This document shows, piece by piece, positions 27,025 through 35,846 of a stretch of 64,000 nucleotides of DNA. The notes beneath the pieces are model-generated. The model was not told the DNA's origin and made no database searches. It saw only the letters and a list, made by a program, of their open reading frames with translations. The stretch spans positions 8,515,001 to 8,579,000 of the forward strand of contig NZ_CP022221.1 in NCBI RefSeq assembly GCF_004114935.1. Direction: 5' to 3'. The stretch's first letter is position 1. Every line of letters starts with the position of its first letter. Position numbers and translations under genes: made by a program. The stretch is from Bradyrhizobium zhanjiangense. Lineage in GTDB: Bacteria > Pseudomonadota > Alphaproteobacteria > Rhizobiales > Xanthobacteraceae.

Positions 27025-28770
27025 ATGGCGGCCGCGCCGATTTCGCAAGATTTTGATTTTGCTGTTGAAATGGACATGAAGGGGCGCTGGCCCGCTCCTT
27101 GCTCCCTTCCTGCCGAAGATGTTTCCAAGGGGTCGCCTGTGGTCGGTCGGACGTCAGATGTCGTGGCAAGCGTGCAAGTCCAAAGCGCACAGCAAAGGTC
27201 TGCCCGGTCGCAAGCGGCGAAGGATAATTCCGCGGCCGATTCCTTCGGCTCGCTGGTCGACAGCAACACCCAGGCGATCAGCAACAACGCAGCCTCGCAG
27301 GCGCAGGACACTGCGCCGCGCCGGAGCGATGCTTCGTCTTCGTCGTCCTCCTCGGACAGAGCTGCGCGCAACACGTCGTCCACGGATCAGTCCTCGCAGA
27401 GCAAGGCGAGCGACGACACCGACACGTCCGCGCCGACCAAGAACGATGAGACGAGCGACACGACGACCGATCCGGCCAAGGACGCCGGCAAGACCAAGGC
27501 CAAGGTCGAGGCCTCCGACGCCAAATCGGCCGACAAATCCGACGAGACCAAGGGTGACAAGACCGACGGCACCGACACCGTCGTGGCCGCCGTCGATGCG
27601 GCGGCCGCAGTGGCGACCGATGCGACGCAACTCGCCGTGCCCGATCCGAACGCGATCGTCGTTGCCGCACCGGTCGTGCCGGTCGATCCGAATGCGGCTG
27701 CGAACCAGGCCACCGGCTCCGCCTCACCGCTGACGATCACCGCCGCCGGCCTCGCCGCCAGCGCTTCCACCGCGGCGCAGATCCAGGGCGCCAAGACCGA
27801 TACCGCCACCGCGGGCGACAAGAGCGCCAAGACTGCGAGCGCCGAGGTCGATGCGGACACCACGACCACGCTCGGCGAGACCGCGACCGGCACGGGCGAG
27901 GCCACCGCGACCGATGCGAAAGCCAATGGCGGCCTGATCGCCGCCGTGGACCAGGGCACGCCAAAGACCTCATTCAAGGCCGCGGCCACGGCGCAGGCCC
28001 AGACCGACATCTCCAATATCGGCCAGGATACCGGCAAGGCGAACGCCGCCACGCCGCAAGCAGCGGGCGCAGCGCCCCTTAACGCCGCCGCGCATCCCCA
28101 GGCCGCCAGGCCGCAGGCAGATGGCGGAGCGGCTGACGCGAAGGCGGCTGGCACTGAGCGTACCGCCGATGCGGCCCCTGGCGTATCCGCCGCGCACGTT
28201 CATGCGGGACCGCAGGCGGCTGTCGCCGCGACGGATACCAGCGCACAAGCCGCCTCCGCCGTGCAGGCGCCGCTGACCAATACGACCTCGACCGCCACTG
28301 CATCGACCGCGACGCTCACCGCAACCGCGGCAACTAACACGGCGGTGCCGATCAGCGGCATACCGATCGAGATCGCGGCCGCCGTGCGCGCCGGCAAGTC
28401 CCGCTTCGACATCAGCCTCGATCCGGTCGAGCTCGGCCGCATCGACGTCCGCATCAATGTCGACCGCAACGGCCAGGTCACCTCGCATCTCACCGTGGAG
28501 AAGCCGGAAACGCTGCAAATGCTGCGTCAGGACGCGCCGCAATTGCAGCGCGCGCTCGACGATGCCGGTTTCAAGACCGGCAGCAACGGGTTGTCCTTCA
28601 GCCTGCGCGACCAGAATTCCTCGGGCCAAAACTCCGGCCAGAACAACGACAATGGCGGCAATGCCCGCCGGCTGATCATCAGCGAGGACGAAACCGTTGC
28701 AGCGGCGCCCGTCGGGCGCGGCTACGGCCGCATGTATGGGCCGAGCAGCGGCGTCGACATCAGAGTGTAA
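27025..28770 (+). CDS. fliK: Flagellar hook-length control protein FliK
   Basis: The 581-residue protein has a long low-complexity N-terminal and middle part rich in Ala, Thr, Asp and Lys, as usual for the FliK ruler. The C-terminal Flg_hook domain, residues about 448-540, carries SRFDISLDPVELGRIDVRIN and LRQDAPQLQRALDDAGF. FliK measures hook length and triggers the switch from hook to filament export. The exact start is uncertain because no strong ribosome-binding site is visible and the first 40 residues are atypical. flgD follows 12 bases downstream, so the two are co-transcribed. Confidence 0.88.
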   Translation: MAAAPISQDFDFAVEMDMKGRWPAPCSLPAEDVSKGSPVVGRTSDVVASVQVQSAQQRSARSQAAKDNSAADSFGSLVDSNTQAISNNAASQAQDTAPRRSDASSSSSSSDRAARNTSSTDQSSQSKASDDTDTSAPTKNDETSDTTTDPAKDAGKTKAKVEASDAKSADKSDETKGDKTDGTDTVVAAVDAAAAVATDATQLAVPDPNAIVVAAPVVPVDPNAAANQATGSASPLTITAAGLAASASTAAQIQGAKTDTATAGDKSAKTASAEVDADTTTTLGETATGTGEATATDAKANGGLIAAVDQGTPKTSFKAAATAQAQTDISNIGQDTGKANAATPQAAGAAPLNAAAHPQAARPQADGGAADAKAAGTERTADAAPGVSAAHVHAGPQAAVAATDTSAQAASAVQAPLTNTTSTATASTATLTATAATNTAVPISGIPIEIAAAVRAGKSRFDISLDPVELGRIDVRINVDRNGQVTSHLTVEKPETLQMLRQDAPQLQRALDDAGFKTGSNGLSFSLRDQNSSGQNSGQNNDNGGNARRLIISEDETVAAAPVGRGYGRMYGPSSGVDIRV

Positions 28771-28782
28771 GGAGTATTCGAC

Positions 28783-29490
28783 ATGGCCACCACGAATGCC
28801 GCCACCGCACCTTCCGTCGTCTCCGGGACGACCGACATCCCGAAATCCTCCTCGTCGAACTCGCTGAGCTCGACCACGGGATCGACGCTCGCCGGCAATT
28901 TCCAGACCTTCCTGACGCTGCTGACGACGCAGCTGCAGAACCAGAATCCGCTGGATCCGCTCGATACCAACCAATTCACCCAGCAGCTGGTGCAGTTCGC
29001 CGGCGTCGAGCAGCAGCTCAAGACCAACGATTCGCTGTCCCAGCTCGTCACCCTGCAGCAGACCACGCAGGCGACCCAGGCGCTGGGCTTCGTCGGCAAG
29101 ACCGCCCTGGTCGACGGCTCGACCGCGACCATGACGAAATCGTCGGCGACCTGGCATCTCAATGTGCCGACCGACTCGACCGTCGACATCACCGTCGCCA
29201 ATGCCAGCGGCCAGACTGTGTTCACCGGCAAATATACCGCCGCCGCCGGCACCGACATCCCCTTCACCTGGAACGGCATGGGCAATGACGGCACGCAATG
29301 GCCTGACGGCAAGTACACGATCTCGGCCACGGGCAAGGATGTGGCGAACAACACCGTCGGCATCGCCGCGCAGGTACAGGGCACGGTGTCATCGGTCGAC
29401 CTGACCCAGTCGCCGCCGCTGCTCACCATCGACGGCGCCAGCTACACCCTGAGCCAGGTCAAGAGCATCATCGCCACCGGCAGCAATTGA
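28783..29490 (+). CDS. flgD: Flagellar hook assembly protein FlgD (hook cap)
   Basis: The 235-residue protein starts with a Ser/Thr-rich leader. It then has the FlgD N-terminal signature FLTLLTTQLQNQNPLDPLD and QFTQQLVQFAGVEQQLKTN (residues about 45-85). The Ig/Tudor-like C-terminal region contains FTWNGMGNDGTQWPDGKY. FlgD caps the growing hook during assembly and is removed afterwards. AAGGAG precedes the start, and it lies directly behind fliK. Confidence 0.94.
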   Translation: MATTNAATAPSVVSGTTDIPKSSSSNSLSSTTGSTLAGNFQTFLTLLTTQLQNQNPLDPLDTNQFTQQLVQFAGVEQQLKTNDSLSQLVTLQQTTQATQALGFVGKTALVDGSTATMTKSSATWHLNVPTDSTVDITVANASGQTVFTGKYTAAAGTDIPFTWNGMGNDGTQWPDGKYTISATGKDVANNTVGIAAQVQGTVSSVDLTQSPPLLTIDGASYTLSQVKSIIATGSN

Positions 29491-29515
29491 GGGCTGGCGG
29501 GCCGTTACATATACG

Positions 29516-29690
29516 GTGTCATCCCGGCGAAGGCCGGGATCCATACCGCGTGATCTATCGATGAACCGCTGGTAGCAGTACCAAGAAAGACTTCCGAACT
29601 ACGGGTCTTCGCCAAACTCCTCCCTGTGATTATGGGTCCCGGCCCCCCGTGCGCAATTGCGCACTAGGCCGGGACGACGCCCGAAAGAGC
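29516..29690. repeat. Palindromic repeats in the 400-base gap after flgD
   Basis: GTCATCCCGGCGAAGGCCGGGATCC at 29519-29543 is one hairpin, and GGTCCCGGCCCCCCGTGCGC with a matching GCGCACTAGGCCGGGACG arm at about 29635-29680 is another. No open frame with support lies between 29491 and 29892. The first hairpin could also help terminate fliK-flgD transcription. Confidence 0.65.
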
Positions 29691-29892
29691 GCGCGCAGGC
29701 CTCGTTCGTTAGTAAAGTATTTACGAAGTCCCCCTCGACTGGCCTGGACGCACCCGTCCCGCCGGCCGAGACGAGCGCGTTCCAGCCAGTTTCAACGAGA
29801 ATTGTATTGAAGCCTTAGGCTTAGCGGATTTTTAAGCCGCGGGGCGTAGGGTTACGGCGTGAGTTCAGTGGTTGAGAGTTTGTGAGTACGCC

Positions 29893-30168
29893 ATGACAGA
29901 ACCCCATCGCCCGAGGGTAAAATACGTCATCGGGCCGGACGGCAGTCCGTTGACGATCGCGGATCTGCCTGCACCCGGCACCAAACGCTGGGTCATCCGC
30001 CGCAAGGCCGAAGTTGTCGCCGCTGTGCGCGGTGGACTTCTCTCCCTTGAGGAGGCCTGCAGCCGGTATACCCTGACGGTCGACGAATTCCTCTCCTGGC
30101 AGTTTTCCATCGACCAGCACGGTCTGGCGGGTCTTCGCACCACCCGCATCCAGCAATATCGCCAGTAA
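29893..30168 (+). CDS. sciP: SciP-like CtrA-inhibitor (DUF1153 protein)
   Basis: The start at 29893 (MTEPHRPRVKYVIGPDGSPL) gives 91 residues, the normal size of the DUF1153/SciP family. The core RRKAEVVAAVRGGLLSLEEA followed by YTLTVDEFLSWQ is a helix-turn-helix-like fold shared with Caulobacter SciP, a small DNA-binding protein that blocks transcription from CtrA-activated promoters during G1. It sits directly upstream of the fliF operon with a strong terminator between them. An upstream ATG at 29872 adds seven unlikely residues. Confidence 0.88.
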   Translation: MTEPHRPRVKYVIGPDGSPLTIADLPAPGTKRWVIRRKAEVVAAVRGGLLSLEEACSRYTLTVDEFLSWQFSIDQHGLAGLRTTRIQQYRQ

Positions 30169-30196
30169 GCGATCCGGAAATCTGCAGCTTTTGACG

Positions 30197-30228
30197 AAAA
30201 TCGGCCTCGCCCTGCGAGGCCGATTTTT
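30197..30228 (+). terminator. Rho-independent terminator after sciP
   Basis: AAAATCGGCCTCGC pairs with GCGAGGCCGATTTT around a three-base loop at 30211-30213, followed by T residues. It lies 29 bases after the sciP stop and before the fliF promoter region. The stem is perfect, and the A-rich left arm makes it potentially bidirectional. Confidence 0.9.
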
Positions 30229-30253
30229 CATGGTGTTAACTTTTGTCCGACCT

Positions 30254-30280
30254 CTTAACCGTCGTTAACCATATCGAAAC
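30254..30280 (+). promoter_or_regulatory. Candidate CtrA-type motifs upstream of fliF
   Basis: Three TTAAC words cluster at about 30236-30270. TTAACCGTCGTTAACC at 30255-30270 has TTAA-N6-TTAA spacing, and TTAACCATATCGAAAC at 30265-30280 has TTAA-N7 with a degenerate second half. The CtrA consensus is TTAA-N7-TTAAC, so neither is an exact match. The position, about 70-95 bases before fliF and next to sciP, supports cell-cycle control. Confidence 0.4.
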
Positions 30281-30289
30281 CATCACCTA

Positions 30290-30302
30290 GGCAATAATTG
30301 CC
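30290..30302. promoter_or_regulatory. Palindrome GGCAA-N3-TTGCC upstream of fliF (candidate FlbD-type operator)
   Basis: GGCAA TAA TTGCC repeats the arms and spacing of the palindrome upstream of fliK. It lies 48 bases before the fliF start and 20 bases after the CtrA-like motifs. In Caulobacter, FlbD represses the fliF operon from a site close to the promoter, which this position would suit. Binding here is inferred. Confidence 0.5.
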
Positions 30303-30349
30303 CACTCGGCCTTTCCAGTGAAAGCGGCCGAAGCTGTTGGGGCGGTTGC

Positions 30350-31963
30350 TTGCAAGGTCTGGTCGACTTCCTGAAAGGTATCGGGGCCGCCCGATTCGGG
30401 GCGATGATCGCGGTTACCGCCGCGCTCATCGGCTTCTTCGCGTTCGTCATCATGCGCGTCACCACGCCGCAGATGACGACGCTGTTCACGGACCTCAGCG
30501 TCGAGGATTCCTCGGGCATCATCAAGGACCTGGAACGCCAGGGCATCCAGTTCGAGATCCGTAACGAGGGCTCCATCATCATGGTGCCCAAGGACAAGGT
30601 CACGCGCCTGCGGATGAAGCTTGCCGAGGGCGGCCTGCCCAAGGGCGGCGGCGTCGGCTACGAGGTGTTCGACAAGTCGGACGCGCTCGGCACCACCTCC
30701 TTCGTCCAGAACATCAATCACCTCCGCGCGCTCGAAGGCGAGCTCGCCCGCACCATCCGCGCCATCGACCGCATCCAGGCTGCCCGCGTCCATCTGGTGC
30801 TGCCGGAGCGCCCGCTGTTCGCGCGCGAGGCGCCGGAGCCGTCGGCCTCGATCGTGGTCCGCGTCCGCGGCTCGCTGGAAGCCCAGCAGATCCGCGCCAT
30901 CCGCCATCTCGTCGCCTCCGCCGTCAACGGGCTGAAGCCGCAGCGGGTCTCGATCGTCGACGAAGCCGGCCAGCTGCTGGCCGACGGCGCCGCGACCGAT
31001 CCGGAGCAGGCGGTCGGCGACGAGCGCCGCATCGCCTTCGAGAAGCGGATGCGCAAGCAGGTCGAGGACATCGTCTCCTCCGTGGTCGGCTCCGGCCGCG
31101 CCCGCGTGCAGCTCTCCGCCGATTTCGACTTCAACAAGGTCACCCAGACCTCGGACAAGTTCGACCCCGAAGGCCGCGTGCTGCGCTCGAGCCAGACCCG
31201 CGAAGAGCAGAGCATGACCGCCGACAACAACGGTCAGGTCACCGTCAACAACGAGCTGCCCGGCAACCAGCAGAACAACGGCGTCGCGGCCAAGGACCAG
31301 AGCAAGAAGACCGAAGAGACCAACAATTACGAGATCTCCCGCACCACCAAGACCGAAGTGACCGAGGCCGGCCGGGTCAACCGCATCTCGGTCGCGGTGC
31401 TGGTCGACGGCATCTATTCCAAGAACGACAAGGGCGAGCTGGCCTATCAGGACCGCACCAAGGAGCAGCTCGATCGCATCGCCGCGCTGGTGCGCTCGGC
31501 GATCGGCTTCGACCAGAAGCGCGGCGACCAGGTCGAGGTCGTTAACCTCCGCTTTGCCGATGCGCCCTCCACCGCTCCGATCGGCGAACCCTCGGGCTTC
31601 CTCGGCATGCTCCAGTTCACCAAGGACGACGTCATGTACTTCGTCGAACTCGGCGTGATGATGCTGCTCGGCCTGGTCGTGCTGTTCCTGGTGATCCGCC
31701 CGCTGGTCAAGCGCATCCTCGCCTCCGACGAAGTCGCCGCCGCCATCTCCGGCGTGCTGACGGGCCCCTCCGCTTCGGAAGAGGCCGCACCCGCCACCGG
31801 CCAGCCGCTGCTGCCGGGCGGCGCCGCCAGCGCCATCGACGTCGCCACCATTCAGGGCCAGGTTCACGCCCAGTCCGTTCATCGCGTCGGCGAGCTCGCC
31901 GAGCGCAACCCCAACGAAACCGTCGCCATCATCCGCCAATGGCTGACCGAACCCGCGAAATAA
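30350..31963 (+). CDS. fliF: Flagellar MS-ring protein FliF
   Basis: The best start is TTG 30350, preceded by GGGGCGG, giving 537 residues. The first membrane segment is near residues 16-36 and the second near 432-452. The periplasmic region carries the YscJ/FliF domains (AEGGLPKGGGVGYEVFD, RVHLVLPERPLF) and the cytoplasmic C-terminus that binds FliG (VHRVGELAERNPNETVAIIR). FliF forms the basal ring on which the rotor and export gate assemble. It is the first gene of the fliF-G-H-N-flbD operon, the same order as Caulobacter. Confidence 0.95.
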   Translation: MQGLVDFLKGIGAARFGAMIAVTAALIGFFAFVIMRVTTPQMTTLFTDLSVEDSSGIIKDLERQGIQFEIRNEGSIIMVPKDKVTRLRMKLAEGGLPKGGGVGYEVFDKSDALGTTSFVQNINHLRALEGELARTIRAIDRIQAARVHLVLPERPLFAREAPEPSASIVVRVRGSLEAQQIRAIRHLVASAVNGLKPQRVSIVDEAGQLLADGAATDPEQAVGDERRIAFEKRMRKQVEDIVSSVVGSGRARVQLSADFDFNKVTQTSDKFDPEGRVLRSSQTREEQSMTADNNGQVTVNNELPGNQQNNGVAAKDQSKKTEETNNYEISRTTKTEVTEAGRVNRISVAVLVDGIYSKNDKGELAYQDRTKEQLDRIAALVRSAIGFDQKRGDQVEVVNLRFADAPSTAPIGEPSGFLGMLQFTKDDVMYFVELGVMMLLGLVVLFLVIRPLVKRILASDEVAAAISGVLTGPSASEEAAPATGQPLLPGGAASAIDVATIQGQVHAQSVHRVGELAERNPNETVAIIRQWLTEPAK

Positions 31964-32007
31964 CCAAGCCAAGTAACTTTGCCAAGTGAATCAAGAAGTG
32001 ATCTGAC

Positions 32008-33102
32008 ATGGCCGCCAATCTGCAGAACGCCAACTCCAACGACATCACCAGCGTGATCTCCACGCTCGGTCAGCGCGCCGGCAACCGCGCGGGCGGCGCC
32101 AAGACCGCCGCGTTGGGCGGGCCGAAGCGTGCCGCGATCCTGATGCTGGCGCTGGGTGAGCAATATGGCGGCAAGATCTGGTCGCTGCTCGACGACGACG
32201 AGGTGCGCCAGCTCTCGCTGGAGATGTCGACACTCGGTACCGTCGAGGTCGACACCGTCGAGGACATGCTGCTCGAATTCGTCTCGCGCATGTCGGCCTC
32301 GGGCGCGCTGATGGGCAATTTCGACGCCACCGAGCGACTGCTCCAGCAATACCTTCCGCCGGAGCGCGTCAACGGCATTATGGACGAGATCCGCGGCCCC
32401 GCCGGCCGCAACATGTGGGAGAAGCTCTCCAACGTGCAGGAAGAGGTGCTCGCGAACTATCTCAAGAACGAATATCCGCAAACCATCGCGGTGGTGCTGT
32501 CGAAGCTGAAGCCGGAGCACGCCGCCCGCGTGCTCGGCATCTTCCCGGAGGAGCTCGCGCTCGACGTCGTCAACCGCATGCTGAAGATGGAAGCCGTGCA
32601 GAAGGAGGTGATCGAGAGCGTGGAGAAGACGCTGCGCACCGAGTTCATGTCCAACCTGTCGCAGACCCGCCGTCGCGACGCCCACGAGGTGATGGCGGAA
32701 ATCTTCAACAATTTCGATCGCCAGACCGAGACCCGCTTCATCACCTCGCTGGAAGAGGAGAACCGGGAATCGGCCGAGCGCATCAAGGCCCTGATGTTCA
32801 CCTTCGACGACCTCGTCAAGCTGGACTCCGGCTCGGCCCAGACCCTGATGCGCAACGTCGACAAGGACAAGCTCGGTGTCGCGCTCAAGAGCGCCAACGA
32901 GGACGTCCGCAGCTTCTTCTTCGGCAACATGTCCTCGCGCGCGGCCAAGATGCTCCAGGACGACATGGCGGCGATGGGCCCGGTGCGCCTGCGCGACGTC
33001 GACGAGGCCCAGGCGCTGCTCGTCAACCTCGCCAAGGACCTCGCCGCCAAGGGCGAGATCATGCTGACCAAGAATCGCGCCGACGACGAGCTGGTGTACT
33101 GA
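32008..33102 (+). CDS. fliG: Flagellar motor switch protein FliG
   Basis: The 364-residue rotor protein couples the MS ring to the stators and the switch. It has a ~40-residue leader, then the N-terminal domain ([16 protein letters not shown]), the middle domain with the EHPQ-like segment ([20 protein letters not shown]), and the C-terminal torque helix bearing charged residues ([19 protein letters not shown]). The MFTFDD motif is intact. Its stop overlaps the fliH start (TGATG). Confidence 0.96.
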   Translation: MAANLQNANSNDITSVISTLGQRAGNRAGGAKTAALGGPKRAAILMLALGEQYGGKIWSLLDDDEVRQLSLEMSTLGTVEVDTVEDMLLEFVSRMSASGALMGNFDATERLLQQYLPPERVNGIMDEIRGPAGRNMWEKLSNVQEEVLANYLKNEYPQTIAVVLSKLKPEHAARVLGIFPEELALDVVNRMLKMEAVQKEVIESVEKTLRTEFMSNLSQTRRRDAHEVMAEIFNNFDRQTETRFITSLEEENRESAERIKALMFTFDDLVKLDSGSAQTLMRNVDKDKLGVALKSANEDVRSFFFGNMSSRAAKMLQDDMAAMGPVRLRDVDEAQALLVNLAKDLAAKGEIMLTKNRADDELVY

Positions 33103-33725
33103 TGGGCGCTCCGGCAAAATTCCTGTTCGATACCGACTTCGCCGCGCCCGAGCGCTCGACGCGCGAGAAGGCCGCGACGGCGGCCGAGATCGCCCAGAAG
33201 GTCGCGGAAGCCGAGGCACGCGCCTATCAGGACGGCTTTGCCGCCGGGCAGCGCGAGGCCAAGGCCGAGAGCGACCGCCGCGTTGCGCTCGCCATGGAGG
33301 AGATCAACATCGCGATCCGGGGCATCGCCTCTGGCATCGGCAACATCGAGTCCAAGATGGAGACCGAGGCGGTCGACGTCGCGGTCGCGGTGGCGCGCAA
33401 GCTGTGCGCCGATCTGGTCGCCGCCGAGCCGCTCGGCGAGATCGTCGCACTGGTCAAGGACTGCTTCTCGCATCTGGTGGCGACGCCGCATCTCGTCGTC
33501 CGCATCAACGACGCGCTCTACGACGCTGCGCGCGACAAGTTCGAGCGGCTCGCCAAGCAGAGCGGCTTCGAAGGCCGGCTGGTGATCCTGGCCGAGCCGG
33601 AGATTGCCACCGGCGACTGCCGGATCGAATGGGCCGATGGCGGCGTCGTGCTGGAGCGCGGCGCCATCGCAGCCAAGATCGACGACATGGTTGGACGCTA
33701 TATCGCGTCCCGCAGGGGGAATTAA
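33102..33725 (+). CDS. fliH: Flagellar export ATPase regulator FliH
   Basis: This 207-residue protein begins inside the fliG stop, indicating translational coupling. An N-terminal Ala/Glu-rich coiled coil contains a short AYQDGFAAGQREAK segment typical of FliH/HrpE stators. The C-terminal V-ATPase E-subunit-like part (VAVARKLCADLVAAEPLGEI) follows. FliH inhibits and localises the FliI ATPase; no fliI lies in this window. Similarity between FliH proteins is weak, so the call also rests on its place between fliG and fliN. Confidence 0.85.
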   Translation: MGAPAKFLFDTDFAAPERSTREKAATAAEIAQKVAEAEARAYQDGFAAGQREAKAESDRRVALAMEEINIAIRGIASGIGNIESKMETEAVDVAVAVARKLCADLVAAEPLGEIVALVKDCFSHLVATPHLVVRINDALYDAARDKFERLAKQSGFEGRLVILAEPEIATGDCRIEWADGGVVLERGAIAAKIDDMVGRYIASRRGN

Positions 33726-33728
33726 GCC

Positions 33729-34079
33729 ATGAGCGACACCGACGGACAGGTCCCGCTGCCCGATCTCAACGGCCCGATGCCGCCCGCCGGCACCGACGTC
33801 GGCTACAACGAGGACGAATATGCGGCGCGCGTCGCCGCCGACCTCGAAGCCGTGTTCGACGTGCCGGTGCAGGTCTCGGCCGTGCTCGGCCGCTCCAAGA
33901 TGGATGTCGGCGAGCTGTTGAAGCTCGGGCCCGGCACCGTGCTCGAGCTCGACCGCCGCGTCGGCGAGGCCATCGACATCTACGTCAACAACCGTCTCGT
34001 CGCCCGCGGCGAGGTGGTGCTGGTCGAGGACAAGCTCGGCGTGACCATGACCGAAATCATCAAGACCGAACGCGGTTAG
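33729..34079 (+). CDS. fliN: Flagellar motor switch protein FliN
   Basis: The 116-residue protein has a short variable leader and a single SpoA/SURF1-like C-ring domain: DVPVQVSAVLGRSKMDVGEL followed by LKLGPGTVLELDRRVGEAID and NNRLVARGEVV. FliN with FliG and FliM forms the C-ring that sets rotation sense. It starts three bases after fliH stops. fliM is not in this operon. Confidence 0.94.
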   Translation: MSDTDGQVPLPDLNGPMPPAGTDVGYNEDEYAARVAADLEAVFDVPVQVSAVLGRSKMDVGELLKLGPGTVLELDRRVGEAIDIYVNNRLVARGEVVLVEDKLGVTMTEIIKTERG

Positions 34080-34132
34080 CGAATACACGGGAATGACGCG
34101 CGGCAGCGCGACCAGACGGACAGGAGACTGAC

Positions 34133-35515
34133 ATGCGGCTTCTCATCGTTGGCACATTGAAGGGCCAGCTCACCACCGCCACCAAGATCGCGATGGAGAA
34201 CGGCGCCACCGTGACCCATGCCGAGGATCACGAGCAGGCGATGCGCGTCTTGCGCGGCGGCAAGGGTGCCGACCTCCTGCTGGTCGACGTCGCGCTCGAC
34301 ATCCGCGACCTCGTGATGCGGCTGGAGGCCGAGCATATTCACGCCCCGATCGTCGCCTGCGGCATCACCAACGATGCCCGCGCCGCGGTCGCCGCGATCC
34401 ATGCCGGCGCCAAGGAATACATCCCGCTGCCGCCGGATCCGGAGCTGATCGCCGCGGTGCTGGCTGCCGTTGCCAACGATTCCCGCGAGCTGGTCTATCG
34501 CGACGAGGCGATGGCCAGGGTGATCAAGCTCGCCCAGCAGATCGCGGGCTCCGACGCCTCGGTGATGATCACCGGCGAGTCCGGCACCGGCAAGGAAGTG
34601 CTGGCCCGCTACGTCCACACCCGCTCGGCACGCGCCAAGCGTCCGTTCATCTCGATCAACTGCGCCGCGATCCCCGAGCATCTGCTGGAATCCGAACTGT
34701 TCGGCCACGAGAAGGGCGCCTTCACCGGTGCGATCGCCCGCCGCATCGGCAAGTTCGAAGAGGCGAGCGGCGGCACGCTCCTGCTCGACGAAATCTCGGA
34801 GATGGACGTCCGCCTGCAATCCAAGCTCTTGCGCGCCATCCAGGAACGCGTGATCGACCGCGTCGGCGGCACCAAGCCTGTCGCCGTCGACATCCGCATC
34901 ATCGCGACCTCGAACCGCAACCTCGCTGAAGCCGTGCGCGAAGGCACGTTTCGCGAGGATCTGCTGTTCCGCCTCAACGTCGTGAATTTGAAGATCCCGC
35001 CGCTGCGCGAGCGCCCCGCCGACATCCTCGAGCTCGCCCAGCACTTCGTGAAGAAATATGCCGAGGCCAACGGCGTGCCGCTGCGCCCGATCTCGGCGGA
35101 GGCGCGCCGCGTGCTCTCCAGCAACCGCTGGCAGGGCAACGTTCGCGAGCTCGAAAACACCATGCATCGCGCCGTGCTGATGGCGCAGGGCGACGAGATC
35201 GGCCCCGACGCGATCATCACGCCCGACGGCGACCGCCTCGACCTCGCCAAGACCGCACCGGCGGTGGCGCATGCCACCATGGCCGCCGAGCAGGTGACGC
35301 GCGCGCTTGTGGGGCGCACGGTCGCCGATGTCGAGCGCGACCTGATCCTGGAGACGCTGAAGCACTGTCTCGGCAACCGCACCCATGCCGCCAACATCTT
35401 GGGGATTTCGATCCGCACGCTGCGCAACAAGCTCAACGAATACGCCGACGGCGGCATCCCGATCCCGCCAGCGGGCACGCCGGGTGAATATCCGCGCGTG
35501 CCGATCGGGGCGTGA
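34133..35515 (+). CDS. flbD: Sigma-54-dependent flagellar regulator FlbD
   Basis: This 460-residue NtrC-family activator is arranged as follows. A degenerate receiver (residues 1-115) lacks the usual acidic pair after the first strand (LLIVGTLKGQ) but keeps an Asp in LLLVDVALD. An AAA+ domain has Walker A GESGTGKE, the sigma-54 loop GAFTGA and Walker B LLLDEISEM. A C-terminal FIS-type helix-turn-helix reads NRTHAANILGISIRTLRNKL. In Caulobacter, FlbD is controlled by FliX rather than by ordinary phosphorylation, which fits the altered receiver. It activates late flagellar genes and represses fliF. Confidence 0.93.
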   Translation: MRLLIVGTLKGQLTTATKIAMENGATVTHAEDHEQAMRVLRGGKGADLLLVDVALDIRDLVMRLEAEHIHAPIVACGITNDARAAVAAIHAGAKEYIPLPPDPELIAAVLAAVANDSRELVYRDEAMARVIKLAQQIAGSDASVMITGESGTGKEVLARYVHTRSARAKRPFISINCAAIPEHLLESELFGHEKGAFTGAIARRIGKFEEASGGTLLLDEISEMDVRLQSKLLRAIQERVIDRVGGTKPVAVDIRIIATSNRNLAEAVREGTFREDLLFRLNVVNLKIPPLRERPADILELAQHFVKKYAEANGVPLRPISAEARRVLSSNRWQGNVRELENTMHRAVLMAQGDEIGPDAIITPDGDRLDLAKTAPAVAHATMAAEQVTRALVGRTVADVERDLILETLKHCLGNRTHAANILGISIRTLRNKLNEYADGGIPIPPAGTPGEYPRVPIGA

Positions 35516-35599
35516 GGCGACCACGCTGATCGAGAATGCAGATGCCCGGGCTTGGCCTAGGCATTTTGTTTTCAAGGCACTCTGCGCGCCGCACTCGCA

Positions 35600-35731
35600 G
35601 TGTCGTCCTGGTGAAAGCCAGGACCCATTACCCCAGGGAGAGGTTTGGCGAGGATTAGTCGTCCGGTACACCTACCGCCCATACTCGAGAGATTCCGCGG
35701 TATGGGTCCTGGCTTTCGCCAGGACGACACT
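35600..35731. repeat. Inverted repeat pair in the 330-base gap after flbD
   Basis: GTGTCGTCCTGGTGAAAGCC with AGGACCCATA following, at 35600-35629, is repeated in inverted orientation at about 35702-35731 with one difference (T to C) in the hairpin loop. The two halves flank about 70 bases of unrelated sequence. No gene is present between 35516 and 35846. Confidence 0.8.
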
Positions 35732-35846
35732 GAGGAGGCACTACGCGTCCCAGTCCACAGCAGCAACATGGCCGCACCGCATCCGGCGACTAGGTCGCGC
35801 CAGCGCGAGGCTCTATAACCCCCGTGAGAACCACACGGGGATAAAC

